DNA of 64,000 nucleotides, from positions 4,588,001 through 4,652,000 of the forward strand of contig NC_135043.1 of the NCBI RefSeq assembly GCF_051020975.1, written 5' to 3'. The stretch is from Osmia lignaria lignaria (taxonomy: Eukaryota; Arthropoda; Insecta; Hymenoptera; Megachilidae). The notes under the pieces are model-generated. The model had not been told where the DNA came from and searched no databases. It was given only the letters and a program-made list of their open reading frames with translations. Shown here piece by piece: positions 24,701 to 37,936 of this stretch. Position 1 is the stretch's first letter; every line of letters begins with the position of its first letter. Position numbers and translations under genes: made by a program.

Positions 24701-27700
24701 ATAAATGTCACCGCATGTTAACTCGCGACGACGTACACGTATAAATGAAAATTCTTCTAATATTTAAGATGAAGCTTCTTCGTGATGTTTCGTGAAAAAA
24801 GAAAATCAAAATTTTCTCTGGCCATCTAGTACACTGACGTAGCGGTGCATTCAATATTCTTTCACGTGGGGAGGCGGTGAAAAAAGAACAGCGCGTTTCA
24901 GAGCGCCGGGAAACATGATAGTCTATCTGCACGATATGCATATTACATTCTTTCGCATAAGTTATGGAGGTTAACGTGCACACGGATTTCCACGGGCCAC
25001 GTACAGGAATACAAAATGCAACAAGTAAGCTTATGCTGAGACGCGACCAAGCCGGCACGACGAAGAATCTTCAGTCGCGTTGCTTCCCTTGGAACGCTCA
25101 CGGGGATACATTTTTAATCACGCAGGCGATTCGAGGGGATATACGAAAGGGGAATTAAGAATTCGATTGTGAGATACTCTCAAAGGAATCAACAGGTACC
25201 GTGTCAAGAATAATATTCAACAGTTTGTTGTCACCGGGCAGATGCATTTTTAATATCAAGTGTTATTGCAACAAATCGGTAATAAGGGGTTAGTAACCTC
25301 TACTTGACACTCCTGTGCAGATATTAAATAGAATATACCCGAGGTTCTATTGAAAACAGTGATAATTATATCTTGAATCTCTTTAATTAGAAAGAAGATA
25401 GTTAAACCTAAATAGAATTTTACCAAAGAAGTTACGTACTCTTCAACTTCTTCCACCCCTCTTCATTATCATTTTAATTAATATTTCAGTAGTAATTTTG
25501 AGAGATCATTTTTGAAAGCCATCAATCTCCTTCCTCCCAGCCTGAAATGAACCTTCTGCACATTCAACCACCCTCTTGAACTTGGAGTAACAGTGTCATC
25601 AATCAAATTCAATTAAGCTCGATTAATTTCTAACACCAGTGAAATTGGATCGAAAAAATCAACTCAACTGGCGATGCAACAAGCTTATCCGTCGCTTTTG
25701 AAAGGAAACCTCGTCGATCCGGAATTTTTTCACACGGTTGCCTCTCGTATCTTCCTTTATCGCGACTGATTAAACACGAACGTTTCTTATCGGTCGAAAC
25801 GAATTCTGTTTCAGCTTTGACGAGGTCGGATCAAAGCGTTTCCCCGTTTTTCATCTTGAATCTCGTTTTCGCGTCCAGATTCGAGGGGTATCGATTCGCA
25901 GCAGGCAGATCTCAGGTTTTTCCTCGCGCCTCGACCAGCTGGAGCGAGCAACCGAGCGTGATAACGCGCGCTTCCGTGCCGCTGGCGCGAATGCACCCGC
26001 GCAACTCCCCCGGGATTTGCCTAGGTCGCGAACGAATATATTCGTCCTTTTGTTCGAGCCTTGCGTCTGCCTCTCGATCCGAATATTTGCAGCTCGACTT
26101 GTCTGATAACGGTGGCCATCGATTTCGCATTTGCCGCCCGCCGAAACGATCCCCCGCCACCTTCCATCCCTCTCTAACCACCCCCCCCAACGTCAGCCTG
26201 GCTTCGTTCAGCAATTTTGAACACTTCTGTCGTTTAATCGCTTCCGGCGCGGCGGGTATCGCACCGCTTTCTATCGTTCCTCCTTGCCGAACTTATATTC
26301 CAAGTTTAATTATTCACGGACGAACGACGCGACGCGAGGCGACGCTCAACTCTCTAGAGGAATTGTACCTCCTAACGATTCCAGTTTTATTAAAGACGCG
26401 ATATTTATTCAGAGAAATTTTTATTTCCAAGGAAATAAATAATTTTTCCAACTTTGAATTCTTTTATCGACTCTTGTTCGAAGGGATCTCAATTGAATCT
26501 GGAACAACCCTTTTTCTTCCAACCTTGAAACGTTCACCAACAACCTCGAACTAGATGTAGATCAGGAGTAATGGTAGTTTCGTAGGTATTGTTCCAGAAT
26601 CGTCGAGGTCACGACGAGGGGTCGATCCTAACGACACCCTTAAAAGTTGAACCATCGCAAAACTCGACCTGAAAAAGCAACCGTTCACGCTGGATATCTC
26701 CGCTATCTTCGAGCTTTCTCGTGGCAGTTTATTCGAGTACGCGAAGCGAAACGAATGCTTACATGGCCTGTTCCCGTGACGGCGGGCAATAGCCGAGAAA
26801 AAGGGAAAAACGATATTGTGTCACGACCTCTTTCAAACGTAGCCCCTTAGGTTAGCGTAGCTAAGATAGGATTTAAAAGTTCAGCCTTCTTGATCCGATC
26901 AACTGCCCTACCATTGCTAAACAACGCTGCTCGACCAGCCCACGATTCTCTTTCTTCCCTTGTATTATTGCCTTCGCTCACGCTCTCGAGGAGAATGAAA
27001 AAACTGGCCACGTGCTACGGCAATGTTCTTACACCGGTGCTTACAATCATTTACCTCGGCTTACGGCTAGGTCGCACGCTATAAATTCACCGCGACGAAA
27101 GCTGGCTCCTTCGGCGAACGACTTAATTGAATGAACGCTCCGCTGCCAATTGAAATCGTTCTCTTCTTTTTCAGTGAATAAATTAAGCGTTCAGTCAGAA
27201 TTTTTACTAAATTTTAATTTTCTGGTACGCTTTATTTCATATTTCTTAAGAATAAAATATTGTTATAGTAAAGTTTTAGCTTTCTTATAAGGGTAAAATT
27301 AATTTACGAGTAGAAGGGTTAATCAGGGTAGAACGTTACACGAAGGAAGTAGATAAGTACTCTGTCCGTGATCACGCTACCGGAAACAGCTACGTAACGA
27401 TATTATTTCGCGCGGACCTGAAAGAAAGCGTTCCTCGCTTTTATCGTCGATTCGACCGGTGTTTAAAGATTTCACCCCCATCGAGCGCGGTATGTTACAT
27501 CGATTGGCGGCGAACCGTTGTAATGGAAAAACTTACCCCGGAATTAAATGTACGAGTCTTGGAAATCCTTGAGGAGAAGGGAAGAGGAAGTTTCGAAACT
27601 TGCGATTAAATAACAGCATCGACGACTTTGGAACTACCCTTAACCGTGGTGCAAAAGTGAAAAACAGGGAATTTATTGATCGAATGATCGTTTATTTCTA

Positions 27701-28198
27701 ATCATACAAAATGTAGGTGACGGAGTTTAGATTACAGAAATGTCAGAATGATTTTGAACTTAATAATCGAAGTTGGTGAAAGTAGCGAGAAAATGACGAG
27801 GTAAAAATGGTCCTGGAAGTTCGTCAAAGCCAGACCTGTTTACCGACGACGTAAAAGCGTAATTACTTCCACAAAACGTAAGAAAGTTTCCCAAGCGGCT
27901 ACGATTATCTTCGTCCGCGTCATACACGCTTTCCTCTCCATCCTCCTTTCTCTTCTCATCTCCAGACGTCGTTCACGAGGAATAAACGACAGGCGAACTT
28001 CGATAATTGCCGCTGGGAGAAAAACAATTCGCGCTAATTATCGCGACGTCGGGTGCGCAACATCTAATTATCGGGAAGGGGTGTCCACCCTCTGTCTACT
28101 CCTTTCTACGGTTTTTTCTTCGGCAAGGTTGCTTATTGAATCTCCTCGTATTTCATCGAAACAAAGTTTCTTTTCTCGGGAAATCTTTCTCAAAATAA
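18778..28198. other. Gene-free stretch
   Basis: This holds a T12 run (20157-20168), a purine-rich tract (about 21640-21900), a mixed purine tract at 22780-22900 and CpG-dense DNA at 25810-26340 that contains a C8 run. A 245-codon frame across 25817-26554 has no family resemblance and shares its DNA with an open - strand frame. I see no supportable gene. Confidence 0.35.
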
Positions 28199-28220
28199 TA
28201 CTGTCACAAATGTGACAGTA
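28199..28220. repeat. Inverted repeat, 10-bp arms, 2-base spacer
   Basis: TACTGTCACA (28199-28208) and TGTGACAGTA (28211-28220) are exact reverse complements separated by AA. Each arm has the TGACAG/CTGTCA core bound by TALE homeodomain proteins such as Homothorax, so a paired binding site is one possible reading. Confidence 0.45.
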
Positions 28221-28839
28221 AATTCTTTTCATAAATGTTCGATTCGAAATAGTGGGTTGGTTTTAATCAAGGTACAGATAGTATCGAGCTCGCAGGTGTC
28301 GATGTATTGTTTGTTTGATGCTATATCGGGGGTAAGTGCAGGAGCAAGAAGGAAACTTGGAAAGAAAATTCATTATTCAGTGTTCTAAAGTAGACGACTC
28401 GATTATTGATAGGAAGGGTAATGGAGTTTTCAAGTTTGTCATTAAGTGTACGGAGTAGTTTGAGTGGAATGGTAATAAACCCAGTGTTGGGCGTGAAATC
28501 TCAATGATCGAAAAGGTTGAAAATCCTCGACAATATTAGGATTTTCAATTTAATGATCTCTGGGGAACGGAAGATGGATAGGTTGGTAGAGTTTGAAAAG
28601 TCGTGATTGAAGGTTAAGTTTCAACGACTCGAGGTTAAAAGCTGAAACCAGGTCACAAGGTGAGATTTAATATAATTAAAATATCAGAAAGTTCGGAACA
28701 GAGATGCTTATTAGAAAATTCAACAGTGAAACTTTCGCAGGGGGCAGTTGAATTTTTGATTTTACTTTCAGAACCTAAGAAATAAACCTGGCGCAATTAT
28801 CAAACATTCAGGGAAATTAGGCGAATATAGTAAAGCTTA

Positions 28840-29160
28840 ATGACGGGGAAAATATAGTGGGAACTCGTTTGCTAAAGTGCCAACAGCAGCATTTTCTATG
28901 CAAACATAGAATGGTCGTGTAGCGTTATTAATCGTGGCAGGGTACGAATCGAGCAAGAAGGAAAGCGATTTGAAATACGAGGGCAGTGGGAAAAAGCAGA
29001 GAAAGGTAGAAAGGAAAGGCAGAAATGACCAGGCGGGACAAAACACGTCGAGAAAGAATTGTATAACGCGGGTGGAAAAGTGAGCTCGAGGAAAATAAGG
29101 GTGAAAAATAAGAAAAATCTTGACAAGTGGAACCGTCGAAAAGAAAAAGTAGGATACATG
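28840..29160. other. Purine-rich tract beside the 64-bp minisatellite
   Basis: The + strand is dominated by A and G (AAGGAAAGC, GAGAAAGGTAGAAAGGAAAGG). The three overlapping - strand frames here are compositional artefacts. The tract ends about 55 bases before the tandem array. Confidence 0.45.
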
Positions 29161-29215
29161 GAGAGATCAGATCACCATACGGATAATTACTAAAATTTAT
29201 TATTTTCATCTTTTC

Positions 29216-29483
29216 GCTCTTAATTCGGACTTTGTGCTTTAATTTTACAATTCTGACTTTCAGGTTTGTGCTCTACGCTCTGTTAACTCTTATTCCGTAC
29301 TTTAACTCGTAAGATTCAGATCTTAGGCTCGGTACACTATGCTCTAATAACTCTTCACTTTCTACTTTAATTTTACAACTTTGAATTTATACTTTGTGCT
29401 CTACGCTTTGTTAACTTTTTACTTACTCACTTTTATTCTATAACTTAACTCAACGTTCTAACTTTATGCTCTAGTAACTTGGA
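29216..29483. repeat. Degenerate minisatellite, period about 64 bp
   Basis: Related words of the type GCTCTGTTAACTCTTA recur at 29216, 29277, 29341, 29405 and 29468, giving steps of 61, 64, 64 and 63 bases. The stretches between them are also alike, with TACTTTAATTTTACAA and TTTGTGCTCTACG variants. This is an old tandem array of about 4.5 units. It starts just after a purine-rich tract. Confidence 0.6.
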
Positions 29484-29531
29484 ACTTTCTTAACTATTTA
29501 TCACGAATTCATCGTGAAACGTTCCATAGAA

Positions 29532-32500
29532 AAAAACATATACTTTCCATAGAAAAATAAGTGTACAGGAGTTGAAAAAGAGAAATTCGCTGGAATTCGA
29601 GCAAATCGATGAAAAGGTATGTTTGCACAGCGAACACACAGGAAGTAAGCAGAGAAACGATGGCTTAGATTTCGACGGGTGGTATACTCTTTTGGCGAAT
29701 GTTTCGCCTTTTGCTACGCGAAATCACTGGCGCGCATGAATAAGGGATCAGAGAAAGCATTAATCCAGGTGCAATTAATCCTAGCTGCTGGCTGCGGGAT
29801 CAAGGACAACTGAACTTCCAACTGAACATGTATTGCATCGTTGCTGCACGACGCTACTTTTCCAGCTCAACGAGGCTTAACGTTTTCGCGATCATTGTCC
29901 TCTAGCTTCGTTTGATCTTGAATTTCCTCTTAGAGATCAAACGATTTACATCGCGACCGGAACAAAAGTTCCAACGAACTAGTTTCACGGATTAAGCATA
30001 ACAATGTATAAACGTTAAACAGAGGGAATTAGTGTAATGTAACGCGTGAAGCAGATGAACAGAGATTACGTCGAATTACATTGAATAGGTAGAAATTAAA
30101 GCTGTATTTAAAAATAATTTACGTTTGAAAATCAGAGGCAAACTGAGTACATACGTCGATGTGAAATATGTGAATAATTTCATGGTAACTCCTGTCAATC
30201 GCCACGAAGGGATGATTGAATTGAAACGTGCCGTGGATCGGGAAAGTGGGTCAGGATGACAGGCAGTCAGGAAAACGGCAACCACAGGCCAACATAGTCG
30301 TATTGTTTCCTACTTATTCGTTGCCTTCACGGAAATACGGGAACATCGTTGAATCAGAATCCTAAAGCAGTGGAAAGTTCTCTCGGTTCCAACGGTACCG
30401 GTGGTATGTTATTGGCTTTCTGCCCAATTACAAACAATTCTACGATCTGCACGTGGCAGCACGCGTACGCCAAAAGGACCATCGTTTTCAAAAGTCCCAC
30501 AAAATCGTTGTTCGAACCAATACACGTGTTTTGCTCGAAAAAAAATCGTGCTCCCTTTTGTTTCTATTTAATATAAATCGTAAAACAAAGGCGTAAAATT
30601 AAAATCAAGTTTAGGTTCGTTATGCAATTTGTAAACGAAATAAAATCACTTAAAATTGTGCTCGTTCGATCGATCTGATTGTCTGGTACTGCATTTAGAA
30701 TGGCACATTATTCCGTGAGAAACGGTTACTTACTACTATGTATAGATGCTGGATAAATTCATCCAACTTCTCCCATTAATATTTATTGCCGTCCTCGACT
30801 CGTGTCTCGATTCGCAAACTATCGTTTCCCTATCGTTCTCAATGGATTCTTTTCCCTCGATGGTTTCCTTCAGTCTCGTCTTGCAAACAAAAATATGCAT
30901 CGACGACTGGTAACACCGCAAATAACCGCGTTCTTTTCTTTACTTTCCACTGTAGCTTTTGCGGTATCGAATGGGTACCCTTTTAAACTCGTTCTTCGAT
31001 GAAAGGTTTCGATGCTTTTTCCCATTGTACCCTCGGCTCCTTTGAAATCGATAAAGCCACCCTATATCGCCAAACGAACAAGGCGTTTGCCAAATTCTAA
31101 AATGAAAAATTAATTGAACAGCAACGGTCGGTGACAATATTCTAGGTAAAAGGGTGGTAACAGTTGTGTAGCAAATTGAAAAGTGAACACGAGGGAAAAA
31201 AAATATCGAGTCCTGGAAAGGTTGAAGCTTTTCCAGTAAAATATCGGAACATGAAAGTTGCATCGACCTGTTTCGATTTTTAAAGGAATTTTTCGAAAAT
31301 TATGTCACGCTGAAATTTTCTGTTCTCGTTTCTTTAATTATCTGAAAATCGGTGAAGAACAAGAAGGAAAATCATCTACTCTACTCACGGGACTATTTAA
31401 TATTCCTTCTAGACGAGCACGCAACATTTTCGAAACAATTCCCTTGCACTTTCCGTGTTGCAACGGAAGCCTAGCTATTTACTCCCACTAAATTATGGAG
31501 GATCCCATCACGTGTACACCAGGAACGAGCTAATCTTTATTATTTACGCCGCCGTTGATAAACAACCATTTTAATTGCATAAATATTCATCGCGGAAGCG
31601 TGTTCATCCTATATGTAATATGTAATTCATGAGACGTCAAAAATGCATAGAATCGAGTGTCCTCCACGGTCGCGACGAATTTTTTCGTGAAACGAGCATG
31701 TTATTCTACATTCTTCATTATATTTTCGTACGAAACGAGAGGATAGATAATTCGCAAGAGAGATTTAGGAGATCCTCGAATATTGCTTTCGTTCTGCGAA
31801 AATTGGAATTTTGATAAATTTCCGAGTTCTTATTTCGTCAATTTCATTCGTGAAATAAATGATAAATACCGGAAGTCGAATCGATTCGACAGATGATCGC
31901 GGAACTTCCGGCGAGTCTGAAACGTATCGTTTCTCAGTGTCGCTGCTGATACGGCGAACGTTTACGTAATATTTCTTCGGATATATTGTTAGTTCTGATA
32001 CGAAGGTTATGTCATTTTTCACCGAACGAACGCGCCTTTTTCACTGCACGTTACGAATCCTCGTCGTTGCACGATTTCCTCTAACCGTATCAATCGCTTC
32101 TGATAATTCTCTTCCTCCGTTTCCTTTTTCTCCACCGTATCTTCTTCTGTTCACCTACCTTTCGTATAAAACTTCACCGGAGAAGATTAAGTACTTTTCC
32201 TAGTAACAACATACCAGAGAGATTTATAGTACGATAATTCATGAGAACGCGTTACGCGAGTTTCGCGAGCAGATATCGCAGCTGGAATTAGTGGCTCGTC
32301 AGTGGAAATTATTCTGCCAGATTAATTATATAGCCGGTCGGCTGTTACGCGTCGACAACACGATGCTTTTCTTCTGCTCGTTTGAATTCGTTCCTTAACA
32401 AAGAGAAAGAGAGAGAGAGAGATGTTTAGCAGAAATTCCAATGCCACCGCCACCGCGAAGCCGATTAACGCGATGATTCATAAGCTCCAGGTAATTACCC

Positions 32501-34489
32501 GGTTCACGGTGATCTGTCATGTTTAGGGAGGTAATGAGCTGGTCAACTACACGCGTTCCTGATGGCTCGAACGTTTGCTGAATATTAAGAGTAATTTCCC
32601 TTATTTCGCTTATAGACTGGAAATACAGCAGAAGGATTCAATTTATCGAGGCACAAAGGTTAATAGACACTTGAAAGACGTGGTTCTTGCACGAATGAAT
32701 CGTGCAGCTGATGAAAACCGATGATAAATCATTGTAACAGACAAACGATTGTAGAAGAGAATCTAGCCGTTTTCTGATTCCAATTATCACCGTTTCTTGC
32801 AATCGGTTACCTACTCTCGTTTGTTAACCGTCAGCATTTCTGGCAAAAGAAAGCGGGAGAGATTAATTTTATTTATTCTGGTAGGAAAGGTAGCCTCTAT
32901 TAATCCCGTTGACATTTGAAATAATAGTAAAATGTAAATGCCGGGAATACCGGAAATGAAGCGAACCCTTTTCGCTCTCGGTACGCTTTTTCCGCCAACT
33001 CCGGCCTTTTTGCATGCATGAGTTACGACGTAAGTTTCACGCCGCGAGCACCGTTGCGAAATGGACGAGCAAGAGGGAGAGTTCAACACTCGCTGACAAA
33101 TGTTTATGAACTGACCTTCGCGTCTGAATTAAAATGAATTTTATGAATTTCTGAAATTCTCGATGCGACGAAGAATCTTTCAACTCTTCTGTCTACTTTC
33201 CTCGCCGATCAAAGAGCTCGATGAAATTTCTATCTACCGAGAATCGAACGTGAAGGGTGGATAAAAAAGGACATCGGCAAGCGATCGTACGAAAATTGAA
33301 AGAGGAATCTTTCTATTTCTCCTCTTTTTTCCGATTGTCTTTCAATTTGTGTCGACTCTCGATGGAAGCGTGTACCGATTCAAAATTCACGCGAATTCCT
33401 TCGAGAAACTGGACCCTGGAACGCATCTAGCTATATTTCCTTCCGTTTCGATTGGAGAATTTGTCGAGAAAGATGGTAAAAGAATCCAGCTTACCAAGTC
33501 GAGGCAAAATTTCGAATAAATTGCTGCAGCTTGTAATACTGAGCTGCAGTTTTTCCGATTACAGTCATAGTAATTAAAGGAATGGTAATAAAAGATTTTC
33601 CAGGAAAAACGGGACAGAAAATGGAGGAAAAGTGTGCTTTCAGAATGTTGGTAATTGGACACTCGAATCGCGATGCAAATGTGGTCGTAGTCAAAATTAA
33701 AGCAAATCCTTTTCCCCGTGTATTCGGAAACGAACGCAATCAAATGAATTCCTGAAATTTCGTTCGAAATAAACAGTCTGAAGCTTAGCGTAACGCGATT
33801 CCCTTTAAACGTTTCACCGGTGCGAAAGGTGTGTTTCCGTTAAAAATTCGTGACAACAAAGGTCCATCGAGTCAATTTTCATGCTTCTAATAGGCATCAT
33901 TCAATTGATAAACATTGCATGAAATGCATACGAAATGCATCACGACTGATTATAACGAGGAGAGGTTGTACAAATAACACACATCTCATAAAGCAAATTT
34001 TCTCTTAATAAACAGAAGTAAGAGAAAAAATAATGGTAATGACAAGAATATGCCATTCGCCATTCAATGCATCGTCCTCGTTAACCTCATCTAGTCGTAC
34101 ATCTGAACTGTACCGTCATCGGAATTACGATTATAGCGTTTTCAACCTCGTTTTCATCGATGACTTTCCGATACACGATTCGGAACTCATTTCTCCAATT
34201 GATGACTCCCATTCGCGGAGAACAGAATGGTGAAATAAAGAAATAAATGCAACAGAATCGCGGGAATAGTAAAAGAAATCTTCTAATACGATGTGGCGTT
34301 CGAATATGTTAAATATACAACGAGAACACTTTGGAACGTGATCAGAAAGAGAATGGTTGCCTAAGGACAAAGACGATCGGTGTCAGCAGAAGCTTCGATT
34401 TCTCGCGTTCTCAGGTATTCAAATATTTCTGGCCTCCGCGTCGGCGGTTCGAGTGTTATTTCAAAGAATTTCTGTCGCGTGTGCAAAGA
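29532..34489. other. Gene-free stretch
   Basis: I see no supportable gene. There is a (GA)7 microsatellite (32409-32422), a CTGGAAA/TTTCCAG inverted pair near 31214-31237 and a CTGCAGC/GCTGCAG pair near 33524-33549. The rest is AT-rich with common homeodomain-like TAAT words. Confidence 0.35.
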
Positions 34490-35965
34490 GGAAAATAGTG
34501 GAAGAGGCAGAGAAAAGAAGAAAATGACGAGAGCGTATATAGTTTCCCATAAAAAATGATAGAACGACGGTCAAAGGAGAATGGTAAAAAGAGAAGGATG
34601 GTGACTGCGAAGCTCGAACTGAAGTATAAACCCGTGAACCACGAAGGAAAAAGGAAATACGGGAACGAGGATGCTAACGGGTGAAAAACGAGAAGGATCT
34701 GAAACGAATACCTTTTATAATTAAGCACGTTTGTTTAGAACTCTTTAACCTCTACAGACTGTTAACCATCTTTGAGGCTGGTCAAATCCTGTTTCCTGTG
34801 TACCGATAATTTTGTTTCTACCTTTCCCGCTTACTCTGTCCTCTCTTTCCTTTTTTTTTCTTTTTCTTTTTTCATTCGTTTCTTTATCGATACGCGCGTT
34901 CCTCTCGCCGGTCCATGGATTCGCGCTTCTCTATTTTCCCTTCCGATAAGCTTCACCACGATGGAAAAAGAAGATAAGGAAAAAAGATAGAAGAATTCTC
35001 TACGAGGAAAGTTGCACGGTCGGTAGATAGAAACGGCGGAGCCAGGGAAACGGTGCTAAGCAAAGCGAATGGATTAAGCAAACTAATTTATAGGAAAAAG
35101 AGAAAATATAGAAAGAGGTGGAAAAACGAGAAACGAAGATGCCGGATGAGCGGTGCAAAAATACGATTACCGTTGTGAAGAGAATCAGGAAAAGGCCGGG
35201 GATAAAAAAGTATCCAAGAGGATCGGAAAGAAGAACAGGTGAATTTGTTTCTCTCTGTAATTAAACATCCTCGAAAACTGCGACAGCGGGTGCTCTATGC
35301 TTGGCATTAATATAAACGCGAAACCTTTGTCGTTTTCATTTATGGTTCTTCAATATCTCCTCGTCTCTTTGGAAATTTTTTCATTCGAGCGCGAGCACCG
35401 ACACAAAGACGCGTCCTCTGTGCCGTGATAAAGGGAAAAGAAGAAGGGACGGTCAGGAAGGGGTGAGGGTGAAGGAAGGAGGTAAGAGTACCGTGCGTCG
35501 CCGACTCCTCGGACGAACTTTTGGTATCTGTAGGGAGGCATATTTCTACGTCCCTCTTTCACCAATGGGACGAAACAAAAGTTGCATGCCAACTGGTAGA
35601 ATATAAATATAAAAAAGTGAAAGAAGAAAAGACACAAGAGTCTGAAGAAGCATGGAGGAATTTGCATTCAATTCTGTTGCTGTAATTGACCGATTCGATT
35701 CGCACTCTATTCGAGCGTCGCCGAGTGGAAAATGTCGCTTTATTTCGATTTAATAGGAATTCCGTCTACTCGCATTCTTGCAGGGCACAATTTTCGTCCC
35801 TCCATTGCTGAAACTTCTTCCGTCAACCTCCAATCGAGATAAATTTAGTCGAACGCGAAGACAATGGAAAGTAAGAAAGGAAGGGTAGAAAGGACGATAG
35901 AGAAGGTGGGCGGGAGATACTGATCAAAGAAACGACAAACGGAAACGAAAGAAGAAATTCATGCG
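34490..35965. other. Alternating purine- and pyrimidine-rich tracts
   Basis: On the + strand, purine-rich DNA (34490-34720) is followed by pyrimidine-rich DNA (about 34790-34960), then purine-rich again (34965-35240, 35400-35660 and 35860-35960). Frames on the pyrimidine strand are low-complexity. The tracts lie 2-4 kb upstream of the inferred gene start. Confidence 0.45.
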
Positions 35966-37407
35966 ATTAGGTTGTCATTATCAACCCCTCAGGAAGTGGG
36001 ACCATTATTGAATGTTATAGTTTATTTATACAGGTTATAGAATATAAATCTAGCTCCCCCATAGTAGATCGTTTATCCTGAAGATTTTATCACATTAACT
36101 TTTAAAACAGCAAACAGCATTGCTGGGATAATTTTAACTGTATAACGAAACTAAACACACTTCAGTAAATAATTCTTATAAATTTATGCGAGAGATTTTC
36201 ATCTTACCTTGAATAGTATGTCAGAAGTTTAATTCGTTGCCTCCATTAAACGCATCTTAATTTCATAAACAGTGAATTACCACCTGGAAGAAGTTCACGA
36301 ATATCTTGTCTTCATAGTTTGTATCTGCCAACGTCTGCAGCCTGGAGCTATTCATTTCGCGGGAATATATCCCGGGTACCCGGGAGGTGAAAGTAGCTCG
36401 GCGTTGAGCTCGGGGCTCGAAAGCACAAACGACCGAACAGGTGATTGACGCAAAGAGAATCGGAGGTCAACGAAAATGAGCAAGATTAAAAACGGAAGTC
36501 GAAGAAGCTTGAGGGCCTTGTTTCCCTCGATTCTCTCTATAATCAACCGACGTCGCGCTTACTTACATTCAAATCGCGCCGCGGTGCAATGCTCGAAATT
36601 AACATAAATTTCCTTTCTCATTCACCGGTCGGCTTCTTTTTCCAGGCTTTCCACCGGAGTCTTGGGACGCCGATATCCCGCGAGTGGCGGACGAACGAGC
36701 GTGACAAAGACGAACCGATCTAGTTATACAGTTAGAGGAAGTGAGAAGGAACAACGGTGCGTTCAATACGCATGCGAGGTAGAGTATGTGCGCGGGCGCG
36801 TACTACCAAGGAGCCTCTTTTCGATCGACGTAGCACTACGACGTCGAGGACGACGTCGTCGTCGTACAGTGTTCTCAGAGATAGCAGATACCTGGACGAA
36901 ACCTCCCTTGTAGGTCTTTTCCCCTTTAAATCATGTCCAGAAGAATACACATGCCCTTTTCGTAACGCGTTCAATGTTTTAACGATGATCGATATCAGGA
37001 ATTTAATACTTGTATTAATTTAATTCTGTAAGGTCGCGAGTAGAATATTAAAATTGACAAATGCAATTACTCGTATTCTGGCTAATTGCAATGATTACAC
37101 GAAGCAGGGATGCATTTTTAAATCAACAGAAATGTCGGGTTTTGTCCAGGAATTTTATCTCCTGTAGATTATTCGAAACACTGTACGTCGCTGACAATGA
37201 AATTTAAAATGAAATGAAAATGTTGAAAATTTCAATCACCAACACATTTCAAAAATTTCATAATCACTTTTCATTAGACAACTATAGTCCCTCTGACTAT
37301 ATACTTAGTGGTCGTTTCATAAGTCACTATAATTAGCCTTGGTAGTCGAATAATTAACAAAATTAAACATTCTAATAGCAAGTTCAAATTTTTCCTTTAT
37401 GTCTTAG
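35966..37407. other. Region just upstream of the inferred leader
   Basis: AT-rich DNA (35970-36340) gives way to the CpG-rich patch at 36655-36905 and then AT-rich DNA again (36910-37395). The last bases form an acceptor-like pyrimidine run ending in TTAG at 37407. No coding frame is recognised. Confidence 0.35.
36655..36905 (+). promoter_or_regulatory. CpG-rich patch, possible alternative promoter or non-coding first exon
   Basis: This local CpG-dense patch upstream of the leader contains an initiator-like TATACAGTTAG (36724-36734), alternating purine/pyrimidine GCGCGGGCGCG and a CGACGTCG-rich stretch. An upstream non-coding exon would fit the acceptor-like end at 37407. I see no strong donor in it (the best is GAG|GTAGAG near 36780), so this stays a suggestion. 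Confidence 0.2.
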
Positions 37408-37488
37408 GATTCAGATCCATTGTACATCGGCAGCTGGCTCTCCTGCGGTGTTGGTAGCGGTAGTGTCACTACACTAGACGCAGGTGGT

Positions 37489-37551
37489 GGGGGGTCGCGC
37501 GTAGCGGTGGGGGATTTGCCGCATTGGTGGGGGTCGGGCGCGTGGAGGGGG
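37489..37551 (+). promoter_or_regulatory. G-run cluster with possible G-quadruplex
   Basis: Five runs of three or more G lie on the + strand within 63 bases: 37489-37494, 37509-37513, 37529-37533, 37536-37538 and 37547-37551. Two of the gaps are long (14 and 15 bases), so any quadruplex would have long loops. It sits at the 5' part of the inferred leader, where such structures can affect transcription or translation. Function is inferred. Confidence 0.35.
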
Positions 37552-37861
37552 TAGCGTGAGTAGTGGTGGCAACACGAGCTACAGTGGCGACGCCAACCTC
37601 GGTCGCGATAACAGCACGCAGCGGTGTGCTCCGTACGGGCCGGTGCTGATACGCGGTGCGAGAGAGCGAAATCTCGCCGAGAGTGGGTGGCGCGCATTAC
37701 GTCGCTCTCGTGGAAAATCATACGCGACGCCGCGTCGGTAGCACCGGAAAACGCGCTGCCAAAAATCGTACGTAAAAAAAAGAATAAAAGTTTGACAATC
37801 GACAGTGACACGGGGCGCGAGAGAATAAACGAAAACGTGTCAAACAATCGCACCGCGAGTG

Positions 37862-37936
37862 ATGTTACAAATACGCGACAGTGATGAACGCGTGTTCTTG
37901 ATAATCGTCGATCATCGAGTTTCCACGGTGTTGTAA
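37862..37936 (+). promoter_or_regulatory. Upstream ORF of 24 codons in the leader, overlapping a 5-codon one
   Basis: The ATG at 37862 opens 24 codons ending at TAA 37934-37936. A second ATG at 37884, in another frame, gives a 5-codon frame (MNACS) ending at TGA. With the two later frames this makes at least four upstream frames before the main start. They matter only if this part of the leader is retained in the mRNA. Confidence 0.25.

Noticed and set aside
25817..26554. 245-codon + strand ORF, the longest in the window
   Set aside because: No recognisable family, an open antisense frame over part of it, CpG-rich composition in the first half and no splice or promoter support.
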